Shown here in pieces: positions 33,965 through 43,126 of a stretch of 64,000 bases of DNA (its first letter is position 1; each line of letters starts with the position of its first letter). Source of the stretch: Lysinibacillus halotolerans (lineage in GTDB: Bacteria; Bacillota; Bacilli; Bacillales_A; Planococcaceae); NCBI RefSeq assembly GCF_003711845.1, contig NZ_RHLQ01000009.1, positions 18,956-82,955 on the forward strand, read 5' to 3'. The position numbers were made by a program, and so were the translations under genes. The notes under the pieces were generated by a model. That model was not told the DNA's origin, did not search any database, and was given only the letters and a program-made list of their open reading frames with translations.

Positions 33965-34255
33965 GTGCAACAAAAAACTTTATGAGAGTTGCAAAAGCAT
34001 ATTGTGCCCGGTATACACTAGAAGCAAAAGGGATAAAATCTATTTTGTGGAAAAGTGTAATGGGTTTCGTGGAAGCATCTGTGTAACGGGTATGAATCTC
34101 TCATCCAAAGACATTCCGGCTATCGTGAATAACATAAGGAAGACTTTCCTAACCGGAAGTTGTCATTCCCTGGATTGTGTGAAGCGAAACCAGACGAGCG
34201 TCTTTCGAACATCTCTCATACAATCCAAGCATATGTTGATGGAGTTGCTTCTAAG
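33965..34255 (+). pseudogene. map: remnant of methionine aminopeptidase (map)
   Basis: The adk-infA gap holds scattered but clear pieces of methionine aminopeptidase type I. Around 33972-34012, codons resemble KT-x-REL and MREAGKIVA with stops and shifts. NGFRGSICV is encoded at 34059-34085, preceded by a shifted GAIPSFKGY-like stretch. [20 protein letters not shown] is encoded without interruption at 34181-34240. In intact Map these two blocks are about 70 codons apart; here only 95 bases separate them. The C-terminal half after YVD, with the HGVGQDLHEDP region, is absent. The order of the pieces is that of the intact gene. All metal-binding residues fall in missing parts, so it cannot be functional. 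Confidence 0.85.
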
Positions 34256-34337
34256 TTGGAAGAAAACAGTTGCACAGATTCTCTTAATCATGTATGTTAG
34301 AGAATCGGAAAACGCATATAGAAGGGAGACAGGGTTG

Positions 34338-34556
34338 ATGGCGAAAGACGATGTAATTGAAGTCGAAGGAACAGTTGTTGAGACTTTGCCAAACGCGATG
34401 TTTAAGGTAGAATTAGAAAATGGACACACGGTGCTTGCACACGTATCTGGAAAGATTCGTATGCACTTTATCCGAATTTTACCTGGAGACAAGGTTACTA
34501 TCGAGTTATCTCCATATGATTTAACTCGCGGTCGTATCACATACCGTTTTAAATAA
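34338..34556 (+). CDS. infA: translation initiation factor IF-1
   Basis: IF-1 binds the 30S A-site during initiation. The ATG at 34338 after GAAGGGAGAC gives 72 residues, the standard length ([20 protein letters not shown]). The OB-fold ends in RGRITYRFK. An in-frame extension upstream to 34002 runs through the degraded map remnant and is not part of the protein. It lies in the alpha-operon region before rpmJ. Confidence 0.97.
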   Translation: MAKDDVIEVEGTVVETLPNAMFKVELENGHTVLAHVSGKIRMHFIRILPGDKVTIELSPYDLTRGRITYRFK

Positions 34557-34593
34557 TCTTTTGCACTCCGGAATATTAAGGAGGTTGGGTTAG

Positions 34594-34707
<114 letters not shown>

Positions 34708-34730
34708 TTATAAAGGAGGTGCTCTAGCGA

Positions 34731-35096
34731 ATGGCACGTATTGCTGGTGTTGATATTCCTCGCGACAAACGCGTGGTAATTTCATTAACTTACATTTACG
34801 GAATTGGTAAAACTACATCTCAAAAAGTATTAGCTGCTGCTGGTGTTAACGAAGATACTCGTGTGCGCGATCTTACTGAAGATGAATTAAACAAAATCCG
34901 TGAACAATTAGATAAATACAAAGTTGAAGGTGACTTACGTCGTGAAGTTTCACTTAACATTAAACGCTTGATGGAAATCGGTTCTTTCCGTGGTATCCGT
35001 CACCGTCGTGGTTTACCTGTTCGTGGTCAAAATACGAAAAACAATGCGCGTACGCGTAAAGGTCCTCGTAAAACTGTAGCGAACAAGAAAAAATAA
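34731..35096 (+). CDS. rpsM: 30S ribosomal protein S13
   Basis: S13 lies in the 30S head, contacts P-site tRNA and forms bridges to the 50S. It has 121 residues, beginning [20 protein letters not shown]. The helix-two-turn-helix region with [20 protein letters not shown] and a basic C-terminal tail ([12 protein letters not shown]) are present. AAAGGAGGTG precedes the start. It is followed by rpsK. Confidence 0.98.
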   Translation: MARIAGVDIPRDKRVVISLTYIYGIGKTTSQKVLAAAGVNEDTRVRDLTEDELNKIREQLDKYKVEGDLRREVSLNIKRLMEIGSFRGIRHRRGLPVRGQNTKNNARTRKGPRKTVANKKK

Positions 35097-35103
35097 TAAG
35101 TAA

Positions 35104-35511
<408 letters not shown>

Positions 35512-35520
35512 TGGGTGCAT

Positions 35521-35624
35521 CTCAAAGTACTTTTGAGTTCATCATTGCTTGTACAAAACAAATTCTTGTGCAAATCTTATAAAGTCAATCGATTTTGACT
35601 ATTATGATGTTATGAACCTATACA
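35521..35624 (+). promoter_or_regulatory. rpoA leader: promoter and hairpins
   Basis: CTCAAA (35521-35526) pairs with TTTGAG (35532-35537). AGTCAA (about 35583-35588) pairs with TTGACT (35595-35600). The TTGACT also works as a -35 with an 18-base spacer and TATACA (35619-35624), giving a possible internal promoter for rpoA-rplQ. Confidence 0.5.
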
Positions 35625-35652
35625 TTCGATGTTTTGAAGGAGGGTAAATTGA

Positions 35653-36597
35653 ATGATCGAAATTGAAAAACCAAAGATTGAAACTGTTGAGATCAGCGAA
35701 GATTCCAAATATGGCAAGTTTGTTGTAGAACCGCTTGAACGCGGATATGGAAACACTTTGGGTAATTCTTTACGTCGTATCCTTCTGTCTTCTTTACCAG
35801 GAGCTGCTGTTACATCTATTCAAATTGATGGCGTATTACACGAATTCTCAACTGTAGAAGGCGTAGTAGAAGATGTTGCTTCAATTATCTTGAATATTAA
35901 AAAGCTTGCACTAAAAATCTACTCTGACGAAGAAAAAGTTATTGAGATTGACGTGAAAGGTGATGCAACGGTTACAGCTGCTGATATCACGCATGACAGT
36001 GACGTGGAGATTTTAAATCCGGACCTATATATCGCAACAATTGCTAAAAATGGTCATCTTCGTATGCGTATGTATGCTCGCCGTGGCCGTGGATATACTC
36101 CTGCTGATCAAAACAAACGTGAGGATCTTCCTATCGGCGTGATCCCGATCGACTCTATTTACACTCCAGTTTCACGCGTTAATTTTCAAGTGGAGAACAC
36201 TCGTGTTGGACAGAATTCTGATTTCGACAAGTTATCACTTGATGTGTGGACAGATGGTAGCATCGGTCCAAAAGAGGCGATTTCGCTCGGAGCAAAAATT
36301 TTAACTGAGCACCTTAATATCTTTGTAGGCTTAACGAATGAAGCACAAACTGCTGAAATCATGGTCGAAAAAGAAGAGGATCAAAAAGAAAAAGTTTTAG
36401 AGATGACGATTGAAGAACTAGATCTTTCTGTTCGTTCTTATAACTGCTTAAAACGCGCTGGTATTAATACAGTACTGGAACTTGCGAATAAATCAGAAGA
36501 CGATATGATGAAAGTGCGCAATCTTGGTCGTAAGTCACTAGAAGAAGTAAAAGCTAAATTAGAAGAGCTTGGTTTAGGATTACGTAAAGAAGACTAA
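35653..36597 (+). CDS. rpoA: RNA polymerase subunit alpha
   Basis: The alpha subunit nucleates RNA polymerase assembly through its N-terminal domain and contacts UP-element DNA and activators through its C-terminal domain. It has 314 residues, normal for Bacillota. The N-terminal part shows [21 protein letters not shown] linker (about residues 229-248, [20 protein letters not shown]) joins the C-terminal domain with [27 protein letters not shown] precedes the ATG. Confidence 0.98.
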   Translation: MIEIEKPKIETVEISEDSKYGKFVVEPLERGYGNTLGNSLRRILLSSLPGAAVTSIQIDGVLHEFSTVEGVVEDVASIILNIKKLALKIYSDEEKVIEIDVKGDATVTAADITHDSDVEILNPDLYIATIAKNGHLRMRMYARRGRGYTPADQNKREDLPIGVIPIDSIYTPVSRVNFQVENTRVGQNSDFDKLSLDVWTDGSIGPKEAISLGAKILTEHLNIFVGLTNEAQTAEIMVEKEEDQKEKVLEMTIEELDLSVRSYNCLKRAGINTVLELANKSEDDMMKVRNLGRKSLEEVKAKLEELGLGLRKED

Positions 36598-36645
36598 GCG
36601 AAGACATCTATTTTATGCAGATCAGATATAAAGGAGGGAACATCC

Positions 36646-37026
36646 ATGGGTTACAGAAAACTTGGTCGTACAAGTTCTCAACGTAAAGCTTTATTACGTG
36701 ATTTAGCTACTGACTTAATCGTTAACGAACGTATTGAAACAACTGAAGCACGTGCGAAAGAATTACGTTCTGTAGTTGAAAAAATGATTACTTTAGGTAA
36801 GCGTGGAGATTTACATGCTCGTCGTCAAGCGGCTGCATTTATCCGTCGTGAAGTAGTAACAACTACTGATGAAGAAGGTAACGAATCAACTTCATTTGCA
36901 CTTCAAAAGCTATTTAATGATGTTGCACCACGTTACGCTGATCGTCAAGGTGGTTACACTCGTATCCTTAAAGTAGGACCTCGCCGTGGTGACGGTGCAC
37001 CTGTAGTTGTAATCGAATTAGTTTAA
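36646..37026 (+). CDS. rplQ: 50S ribosomal protein L17
   Basis: L17 lies near the tunnel exit on the bottom of the large subunit. It has 126 residues, beginning [20 protein letters not shown]. The conserved [20 protein letters not shown] and C-terminal [20 protein letters not shown] are present. The start follows AGGAGGG. A strong terminator at 37052-37095 ends the supercluster. Confidence 0.98.
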   Translation: MGYRKLGRTSSQRKALLRDLATDLIVNERIETTEARAKELRSVVEKMITLGKRGDLHARRQAAAFIRREVVTTTDEEGNESTSFALQKLFNDVAPRYADRQGGYTRILKVGPRRGDGAPVVVIELV

Positions 37027-37051
37027 TATTCTAATTCTATAACGAAAGGTA

Positions 37052-37096
37052 AGAGGGTGTCCGGTTCACCGGTTGAACCCGGACCCCTCTATTTTT
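37052..37096 (+). terminator. terminator after rplQ
   Basis: AGAGGGTGTCCGG (37052-37064) pairs with CCGGACCCCTCT (37079-37090) with a small bulge, followed by ATTTTTAT. The loop TTCACCGGTTGAA is itself self-complementary. Confidence 0.88.
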
Positions 37097-37153
37097 ATAA
37101 TGTGTTTTTCACATTGATGTATACACGAATAGTGTCTATACAAATTGATTTAT

Positions 37154-37319
37154 ACGACAATAAAATGGCTTGAGCGTTATAATGAGCGGGCACTTCATGT
37201 GTGGCGTCTCGTCTAGCTCTCCGCACCTCATTCAAAAGAACACGGAAATGAGCAGCCGTGTTCTTATTATAAATGTAGAAGTAAAGCGCATTTCTCTTGA
37301 ATGGGGTGCGCGCTTTTTT
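37154..37319 (+). ncRNA. structured non-coding segment with two terminator-like hairpins
   Basis: A TATAAT at 37178-37183 (weak -35 ACGACA, 37154-37159) is followed by a compact folded region. AATGAG (37181-37186) can pair with CTCATT (37227-37232), enclosing GTGTGG (37199-37204) paired with CCGCAC (37221-37226). Next comes the perfect 10-base-pair hairpin AAGAACACGG (37236-37245) with CCGTGTTCTT (37256-37265), whose loop holds a second AATGAG (37247-37252). Last is AAAGCGC (37283-37289) with GCGCTTT (37310-37316) and a T-run. No credible protein is encoded. It may be a small RNA or an upstream attenuator of ecfA1; this is inference. Confidence 0.45.
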
Positions 37320-37380
37320 ATTCTCTTAATAATGGCAAAGGATACCAATTTGCTAGTTTTTTTATTTATACATATACGAA

Positions 37381-37439
37381 AATAAAGTACGTTTTTAATC
37401 AAAGTGGAATTTCATCGTGATTTGAAAACGTACCTTATT
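37381..37439. terminator. large symmetric hairpin before ecfA1
   Basis: AATAA-A-GTACGTTTT (37381-37395) pairs with AAAACGTAC-C-TTATT (37425-37439), with an inner AATCA/TGATT stem. With A-rich and T-rich flanks it could stop transcription in both directions. It lies 90 bases before ecfA1. Confidence 0.55.
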
Positions 37440-37530
37440 TTTATATATGTCACCTATTTCTAAGGGTAGCATTACAGCACAAAACAGTGTAATTTAGTTA
37501 GTAGAGCGCCAAAGAGAGGAGCTAAGATTA

Positions 37531-38376
37531 GTGACCGAGATTTTATCGTTTCAAAACGTTAGTTTTTCATATACACCAGATCAACCAGATAAACGAAAGG
37601 CAGTACAAAATGTTTCCTTCTCAGTCAATGAAGGAGAATGGATTGCAATCGTTGGTCATAACGGTTCTGGTAAATCAACAATGGTCAAGCTAGTAAGCGG
37701 ATTACTTTTCCCTCAGGAAGGTGAAGTCCGTGTTATGAGAAATGTATTAACAGAAGAAAATTTATGGGAAACCCGTTCAAATATAGGGATGGTTTTTCAA
37801 AATCCTGATAATCAGTTTGTCGGTGCTACTGTTCAAGATGATGTAGCATTCGCCTTAGAAAATAGCGGTGTTCCTTATGAAGAGATGGTTGAGCGTGTAC
37901 ACACATCCCTATCTCAAGTGAAAATGGACAAGTTTTTAAATCATGAACCTCATCATCTTTCGGGAGGACAAAAGCAACGGGTTGCCATTGCAGGCGCCAT
38001 TGCCATGAAACCGAAGCTACTTATTTTAGATGAAGCAACCTCCATGTTAGATCCACAAGGTCGAGATGAAGTATTAAAAACGGTTCGTGAATTACGTAAA
38101 GAAATTGGTTTAACGGTACTTTCCATCACCCATGATGTGGAAGAAGCCCTTTTTGCAGATCGTATTTTATTTATGAATGATGGGAAAAAATACGCGGAAG
38201 GGACACCGTCTGAAATATTTGCCCTTGGCGATAAGCTGATTGAGTTCGGTTTAGAACTGCCTTTTGCCATGAGGATGACAAAGCTGTTCCAATCAAAGGG
38301 TGTACAATTAGCAGGACAACATATGACAGAAGAAGAGTTGGTGAATGATCTATGGACATCAAACTTCAACAAGTAA
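37531..38376 (+). CDS. ecfA1: ECF transporter ATPase A1
   Basis: One of two ATPases of the shared energising module of energy-coupling factor vitamin and metal transporters. It has 281 residues with a GTG start at 37531 after AGGAGC. Walker A is VGHNGSGKST (about residues 41-50), the Q-loop is MVFQNPDNQF, the signature LSGGQKQR and Walker B LLILDEATSMLDP. The next gene, ecfA2, starts inside its last 25 bases. Substrate-binding S components are not in this window. Confidence 0.95.
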   Translation: MTEILSFQNVSFSYTPDQPDKRKAVQNVSFSVNEGEWIAIVGHNGSGKSTMVKLVSGLLFPQEGEVRVMRNVLTEENLWETRSNIGMVFQNPDNQFVGATVQDDVAFALENSGVPYEEMVERVHTSLSQVKMDKFLNHEPHHLSGGQKQRVAIAGAIAMKPKLLILDEATSMLDPQGRDEVLKTVRELRKEIGLTVLSITHDVEEALFADRILFMNDGKKYAEGTPSEIFALGDKLIEFGLELPFAMRMTKLFQSKGVQLAGQHMTEEELVNDLWTSNFNK

Positions 38377-39224
38377 GCTATGCCTATTCAATGGGGACAC
38401 CTTTTGAAAAGTATGCTTTATTTGATGTAGATTTAACAATCCCCCATGGTACGTATCAAGCGATTATTGGTCATACAGGTTCGGGTAAATCCACTATCCT
38501 ACAACACTTTAACGGTCTTTTAAAGCCGTCTAAAGGCCAAGTACATATTGGGGACCGATTAATTGTTGCAGGTAAAAAAGCAAAAGAGTTAAAACCCATT
38601 CGCCAAAAGGTTGGGATTGTCTTTCAATTTCCAGAGCACCAACTGTTTGAAGAAACGGTATTAAAAGATATTATGTTTGGACCGATGAATTTCGGTGTAT
38701 CTGAGGAAGTAGCAGAGAAAAGAGCGAGGGATTTAATCAAGCTTGTAGGCTTACCAGAGGAAACTTTAGAAAAATCGCCCTTTGACCTATCTGGCGGTCA
38801 AATGCGTCGTGTAGCGATTGCTGGGGTCCTTGCGATGGAACCTGAAGTCATTGTACTTGATGAACCAACTGCAGGATTAGATCCACGGGGCCAAAGGGAA
38901 ATTATGGACATGTTCTACTCCCTTCATAAAGAACGTCATTTAACAACGATTCTCGTAACTCATAGTATGGAAGATGCTGCTCGTTATGCAGATAGCATTG
39001 CTATTATGCACGAAGGGAAATGTGTTTTAAGTGGTACACCACGGGAAATCTTTGCAGATAGCAAGACTCTTGAACAGTATCGTCTTGAACCGCCTCATAT
39101 CGTTCGATTTCAGGCGAAAATTGAGCAGTTGATGAATCAACCATTATCTCGAATTTGTTTAACAGAGGAAGAACTGGCAGATGAAGTGGCACGTGCCTTA
39201 CGAGAGGGGCGTGACAACCAATGA
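38352..39224 (+). CDS. ecfA2: ECF transporter ATPase A2
   Basis: The partner ATPase of EcfA1. It has 290 residues (MDIKLQQVSYAYSMGTPFEK). Walker A is IGHTGSGKST, the Q-loop IVFQFPEHQL, the signature LSGGQMRR and Walker B VIVLDEPTAGLDP. It overlaps ecfA1 by 25 bases and ecfT by 4 bases, so all three are translated as a coupled unit. Confidence 0.95.
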   Translation: MDIKLQQVSYAYSMGTPFEKYALFDVDLTIPHGTYQAIIGHTGSGKSTILQHFNGLLKPSKGQVHIGDRLIVAGKKAKELKPIRQKVGIVFQFPEHQLFEETVLKDIMFGPMNFGVSEEVAEKRARDLIKLVGLPEETLEKSPFDLSGGQMRRVAIAGVLAMEPEVIVLDEPTAGLDPRGQREIMDMFYSLHKERHLTTILVTHSMEDAARYADSIAIMHEGKCVLSGTPREIFADSKTLEQYRLEPPHIVRFQAKIEQLMNQPLSRICLTEEELADEVARALREGRDNQ

Positions 39225-40018
39225 TGGAAAAAATGATCTTTGGCCGATACATTCCAGGAGATTCTTTTGTTCATAAACTGGATCCTCGTTCCAAACTAGT
39301 TTTTGTTTTTGCCTTTATTATTGTTGTCTTTTTTGCTAATAACGTAATGACGTATGCTTTCCTAATCGCATTTACATTACTTGTTATATTCATGTCACGG
39401 ATCCGTCTATACTTTTTATTAAACGGATTAAAACCGATTATCTTTTTATTAGTGTTTACGTTTTTAATTCATATATTTTTTACGAGGGAAGGCGATATTC
39501 TTTTCGAACTCGGTTTCTTTAAAATATATGAAGAAGGGTTAAGACAAGGTGTTTTCATTTCAATTCGCTTCTTAGTATTGGTCTTAATGACTTCCATTTT
39601 AACGTTAACGACTTCCCCAATCTCGATTACAGACGGGATTGAAGTGTTGTTAAATCCTTTGAAAAAGTTAAAACTACCTGTTCATGAATTAGCATTAATG
39701 ATGTCGATTGCCTTACGTTTTATTCCAACGTTAATGGACGAGACAGATAAAATTATGAAAGCTCAAATGGCCCGTGGTTCCGATTTAAGTGCAGGTCCAA
39801 TGAAAGAAAGAATCAAAGCGGTTGTACCTCTTCTTGTTCCTTTATTCGTTAGTGCGTTTAAAAGAGCAGAGGATTTAGCGACAGCGATGGAAGTGCGCGG
39901 TTATCGTGGAGGAGAAGGACGTACCCGTTACCGACAGCTAGAATGGCATTGGCAAGATACAATTAGTCTAATAGTGCTAGCGGCAATGACCGTATTATTA
40001 GTCTTGTATCGTAGCTAA
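39221..40018 (+). CDS. ecfT: ECF transporter transmembrane subunit T
   Basis: The membrane scaffold that couples the EcfA ATPases to exchangeable substrate-binding S subunits. It has 265 residues with about five or six membrane helices. The coupling-helix signatures are present: the Ala-Arg-Gly motif in KAQMARGSDL and the second in MEVRGYRGGEGR. Two adjacent ATG codons (39221 and 39224) are possible starts; either overlaps the ecfA2 stop. Confidence 0.94.
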   Translation: MMEKMIFGRYIPGDSFVHKLDPRSKLVFVFAFIIVVFFANNVMTYAFLIAFTLLVIFMSRIRLYFLLNGLKPIIFLLVFTFLIHIFFTREGDILFELGFFKIYEEGLRQGVFISIRFLVLVLMTSILTLTTSPISITDGIEVLLNPLKKLKLPVHELALMMSIALRFIPTLMDETDKIMKAQMARGSDLSAGPMKERIKAVVPLLVPLFVSAFKRAEDLATAMEVRGYRGGEGRTRYRQLEWHWQDTISLIVLAAMTVLLVLYRS

Positions 40019-40034
40019 TAGCGAGGTGAAGTAA

Positions 40035-40775
40035 TTGAGACGTTTAAAAGTAACAATAAGTTATGATGGGACACTTTTTGCCGGTTATCAAGTACAACCA
40101 GGAGAACGGACAGTCCAACTGGAGCTAGAGAATGTACTAACAAAAATGCATAAAGGGGAAAAGGTTAAAGTGACAGCAAGTGGTCGCACCGATGCCCGTG
40201 TCCATGCTACTGGACAAGTTATTCATTTTGATACGTCTCTAGCGATTCCGGTTGAGCGTTATAAAAAGGCATTAAATGTCCAGTTACCTCGTGATATTCG
40301 CGTATTAGCTGTGGAAGAAGTAAATATCGACTTCCATGCAAGATATAGTGTATCAGGAAAACGTTATCGTTATATTTGGAGCTGTGAAGAGGAGCAAAGT
40401 CCTTTTCGTAGACATTACACTGTTGAAACAAATGGGTTGAAACCAGATGTCGCAAAAATGGAAGAAGCAGCCCAATATATTATCGGAACCCATGATTTCA
40501 CATGTTTTTGCGCGGCTAATACAAGTGTCGTTGATAAAGTACGTACCGTTCATTCTTTAAGCTTTTCGTGGCATGGTGAAGAACTACATATGGTGATAGA
40601 AGGCAATGGCTTTTTATATAACATGGTTCGAATTATTGCTGGAACACTTTGGGAAGTCGGTATTGGTAAACGACAAGCGAAGGAATTGGAGGAAATCATT
40701 GCTTCTATGGATCGTGGGAAGGCAGGTAAAACCGCGCCAGCACACGGTTTGTATTTGGAAAAAGTGTTTTATTAA
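40035..40775 (+). CDS. truA: tRNA pseudouridine(38-40) synthase
   Basis: TruA converts uridines 38-40 of the tRNA anticodon stem to pseudouridine. The TTG at 40035 after GCGAGGTGAA gives 246 residues (MRRLKVTISYDGTLFAGYQV). The catalytic aspartate is D53 in SGRTDARVHATGQV. The conserved C-terminal GNGFLYNMVRIIAGTLWEVG is present. It follows ecfT by 16 bases, the usual Bacillota arrangement before rplM. Confidence 0.95.
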   Translation: MRRLKVTISYDGTLFAGYQVQPGERTVQLELENVLTKMHKGEKVKVTASGRTDARVHATGQVIHFDTSLAIPVERYKKALNVQLPRDIRVLAVEEVNIDFHARYSVSGKRYRYIWSCEEEQSPFRRHYTVETNGLKPDVAKMEEAAQYIIGTHDFTCFCAANTSVVDKVRTVHSLSFSWHGEELHMVIEGNGFLYNMVRIIAGTLWEVGIGKRQAKELEEIIASMDRGKAGKTAPAHGLYLEKVFY

Positions 40776-40834
40776 CTGAGGAAATCAATCGTTTAAAGGA
40801 AAAAACAACTTTCCCAGGTGTGCAACTTTTTTGC

Positions 40835-40863
40835 TTGACTTCCTTGCGAAAATATTATATTAT
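40835..40863 (+). promoter_or_regulatory. sigma-A promoter of rplM-rpsI
   Basis: TTGACT (40835-40840), a 17-base spacer, TATTAT (40858-40863). It starts a new unit about 100 bases before rplM. Confidence 0.8.
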
Positions 40864-40868
40864 GACAT

Positions 40869-40955
40869 ATGGTATTTTCATTACCAACCACAAATAAGCC
40901 CCGAAACTTATTAAGTGTATACTAATGAAAAATAACGGTAATCGAATCGATTAGG
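40869..40955 (+). promoter_or_regulatory. probable L13 leader
   Basis: The untranslated leader between the promoter and rplM contains GGTA (40871-40874) pairing with TACC (40882-40885), and further downstream CGGTAATCGAATCGATTAGG (about 40935-40954) before the start. Bacillota rplM messages carry a short autoregulatory L13 leader; this is assigned by position and has not been checked against the covariance model. Confidence 0.45.
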
Positions 40956-40966
40956 AGGATATATAA

Positions 40967-41404
40967 ATGCGTACAACATTCTTGGCTAAAGGTCATGAAG
41001 TAGAGCGTAAATGGTTAGTAGTGGACGCAGAAGGCCAAACTCTTGGACGTTTAGCTTCTGAAGTAGCTTCAATCTTACGCGGTAAACATAAACCAACATT
41101 CACACCAAACGTTGACACTGGTGACTACGTTATCGTAATCAACGCAGACAAAATCGAATTAACAGGTAATAAATTAGAAGGTAAAATTTACTACCGTCAC
41201 ACTCAATTCGCAGGTGGTTTAAAACAACGCACTGCAGGCGAAATGAAAGAAAAATACCCAACACAAATGATCGAATTAGCAGTAAAAGGTATGCTTCCTA
41301 AAAACTCTTTAGGTCGCAAAATGTTCGGTAAACTACATGTTTACGCTGGAGCAGAACACCCACATGCTGCACAAAAACCGGAAAGCTATCAGCTACGCGG
41401 ATAA
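40967..41404 (+). CDS. rplM: 50S ribosomal protein L13
   Basis: L13 is an early large-subunit assembly protein. It has 145 residues, beginning [20 protein letters not shown]. Conserved [20 protein letters not shown] and C-terminal [20 protein letters not shown] are present. AGGAGG precedes the ATG. It is first in a two-gene operon with rpsI. Confidence 0.98.
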   Translation: MRTTFLAKGHEVERKWLVVDAEGQTLGRLASEVASILRGKHKPTFTPNVDTGDYVIVINADKIELTGNKLEGKIYYRHTQFAGGLKQRTAGEMKEKYPTQMIELAVKGMLPKNSLGRKMFGKLHVYAGAEHPHAAQKPESYQLRG

Positions 41405-41426
41405 TTAATTAGAGGAGGATATACCC

Positions 41427-41819
41427 TTGGCACAAGTTCAATATATCGGCACAGGTCGCCGTAAAAGCTCAGTAGCTCGCGTACGTTTAGTACCAGGCGA
41501 AGGTAAAATTGTTATTAACAATCGCAACATCGAAGACTACTTACCATTTGAAACTTTACACTTAATCATCAACCAACCATTAGAAGCAACTCAAACTAAA
41601 GGTAGCTATGATGTATTTGTAAACGTAAACGGTGGTGGATTCACTGGTCAAGCTGGTGCAATCCGTCACGGTATCGCTCGTGCGTTACTACAAGTTGACC
41701 CAGATTTCCGTCCAGCACTTAAATCTGCAGGTTTACTAACTCGTGACCCACGTATGAAAGAACGTAAAAAATACGGTCTTAAAGGTGCTCGTCGTGCGCC
41801 TCAGTTCTCAAAACGTTAA
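41427..41819 (+). CDS. rpsI: 30S ribosomal protein S9
   Basis: S9 lies in the 30S head; its C-terminal tail reaches P-site tRNA. It has 130 residues with a TTG start at 41427 after AGAGGAGG ([20 protein letters not shown]). The tail ends in [16 protein letters not shown] with the essential terminal arginine. The gene is intact although a prophage begins just after its terminator. Confidence 0.97.
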   Translation: MAQVQYIGTGRRKSSVARVRLVPGEGKIVINNRNIEDYLPFETLHLIINQPLEATQTKGSYDVFVNVNGGGFTGQAGAIRHGIARALLQVDPDFRPALKSAGLLTRDPRMKERKKYGLKGARRAPQFSKR

Positions 41820-41835
41820 TATATTTACGTTTTAA

Positions 41836-41868
41836 GGCTCTTTTCACTTCGGTGAAAAGAGTCTTTTT
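41836..41868 (+). terminator. terminator after rpsI
   Basis: GGCTCTTTTCAC (41836-41847) pairs with GTGAAAAGAGTC (41851-41862) around a TTCG loop, then a T-run (41862-41868). It is the last host feature before the prophage. Confidence 0.93.
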
Positions 41869-41880
41869 TATTGGCTAAAT

Positions 41881-43083
41881 CTACTTTTGATGATGTTTTG
41901 ATGATGTTAGCTCATTTTGAGAATCTATAGAGTTATTTCTATTCATATATTCCATGAATTTATTTTGTACATCTTCTTTTGTATCCTCGGTGATGTGAGT
42001 GTAGATGTTCATAGTTGTATCAATTCGAGCATGTCCTAAACGTTCTTGTACTTCTTTCATTCGAGCACCAGCAGCAAAGAGCAATGAAGCGTGTGTATGC
42101 CGTAATCCATGGAATTTAATCTCTCTAAAACCAAACCGTCTACAAAGAGATGTTAGTATCTCGTTTGGATAAGCTAAACGAAGAGGTCTAAATTCATCAC
42201 GGATAAAGATAAATTTATCTTCTATATTCACTTTACCTGCAGCTAATCTGGATGCTTTATTTGAAAGAATTAGCTTTTGTAATAAATCCCAAGACTCATC
42301 ATCAACTTTTATAGTACGTAATGCTTTTTTTGTTTTTGGAGTTAAGAGTTTATAAACGTTACCTTTTGCCCAATACAAGGTCTTTCTAATTCTTATTTCC
42401 TTTGTATCTTCAATCAAATCTTCTTCTCTCAAGGCTAACAATTCTCCTTTACGTGCACCTGTATATAGCGCTAAACGGAATAATACAAAATTTCGTAATT
42501 CTGTATTTGTTTCCGTTAAAAGTAAAAACGTCTCTATTTCTTCTTTACTCCAAAAACCATCATATGGTTCATCATCATTCTCTTCTCCATTTTCAGATCT
42601 AGTTTTAGAATAAACTACATATTCCATTGGATTATCAGTAATGTACCTTTTACGTTTAGCATATTTAAAGACTAAATTTAACTGGATACCATAGTCTCGT
42701 GCCGATTTAATTTCCTCTTCCAACTTTTCAATAAACTTTTGACAATAATCCTCTGTAATTTCATCAATCAGAAGTTTGGCAAAGTGCGGTATAATCTTAC
42801 TGTCAAATTTACTTTTTTTCGATTTCATTGTAGGTTCTTTAAGTTTTTTCGATTCCTCTTGAAACCATTCTTTAAATACTTCTTCAAATGTCAACTTTGC
42901 AAATGTCTTTTTCCCTAGCTTAATGTCTTCTTTTATTAATTCGTAGTAGTTAACTGCTTCACCTTTAGAAGTAAAACCTCGCTTAGTAACAGGTTTATTT
43001 TCACCTGTTTGTGGATTTTTTATGTAGTACTGAACTAGCCAACGTTGACCTTTTTTGGTTTTATATTTTTGGTAAGATGCCAA
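41881..43083 (-). CDS. int: prophage tyrosine integrase
   Basis: A 400-residue site-specific recombinase for phage integration and excision. A TTG start (complement of 43081-43083) follows a perfect AGGAGGAG. Reading further upstream to 43143 would add 20 residues not typical of the family. Domains are an N-terminal AP2-like arm-binding domain (SYQKYKTKKGQRWLVQYYI), a SAM-like core-binding domain (FEEVFKEWFQEE to about residue 150), and the catalytic domain. In the latter the Arg is in TGARKGELLAL, His-x-x-Arg in HGLRHTHASLL, a second His in LGHARIDT and the Tyr in MNIYTH. It is encoded leftward at the extreme left end of the prophage, directly beside rpsI. Confidence 0.93.
   Translation of the reverse strand: MASYQKYKTKKGQRWLVQYYIKNPQTGENKPVTKRGFTSKGEAVNYYELIKEDIKLGKKTFAKLTFEEVFKEWFQEESKKLKEPTMKSKKSKFDSKIIPHFAKLLIDEITEDYCQKFIEKLEEEIKSARDYGIQLNLVFKYAKRKRYITDNPMEYVVYSKTRSENGEENDDEPYDGFWSKEEIETFLLLTETNTELRNFVLFRLALYTGARKGELLALREEDLIEDTKEIRIRKTLYWAKGNVYKLLTPKTKKALRTIKVDDESWDLLQKLILSNKASRLAAGKVNIEDKFIFIRDEFRPLRLAYPNEILTSLCRRFGFREIKFHGLRHTHASLLFAAGARMKEVQERLGHARIDTTMNIYTHITEDTKEDVQNKFMEYMNRNNSIDSQNELTSSKHHQK
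41885..41906. repeat. 11-base tandem duplication next to the integration end
   Basis: TTTTGATGATG occurs twice back to back (41885-41895 and 41896-41906). It covers the last codons of the integrase gene, a few bases from the host-prophage boundary. It may be an arm-type integrase site or part of attL; the other end of the prophage is not in the window. Confidence 0.5.
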
Positions 43084-43126
43084 GATAACTCCTCCTTTAA
43101 GGGAATATATGTTCGATTTAAGGCTG

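Noticed and set aside
34002..34337. In-frame extension upstream of infA that would make a 184-residue protein
   Set aside because: The extension runs through the degraded map remnant in one of its shifted frames. IF-1 is 72 residues and starts at 34338 with its own ribosome binding site.
37170..37385. 71-codon frame between rplQ and ecfA1
   Set aside because: It crosses both terminator-like hairpins, has no ribosome binding site and no family resemblance; the region reads as structured RNA.
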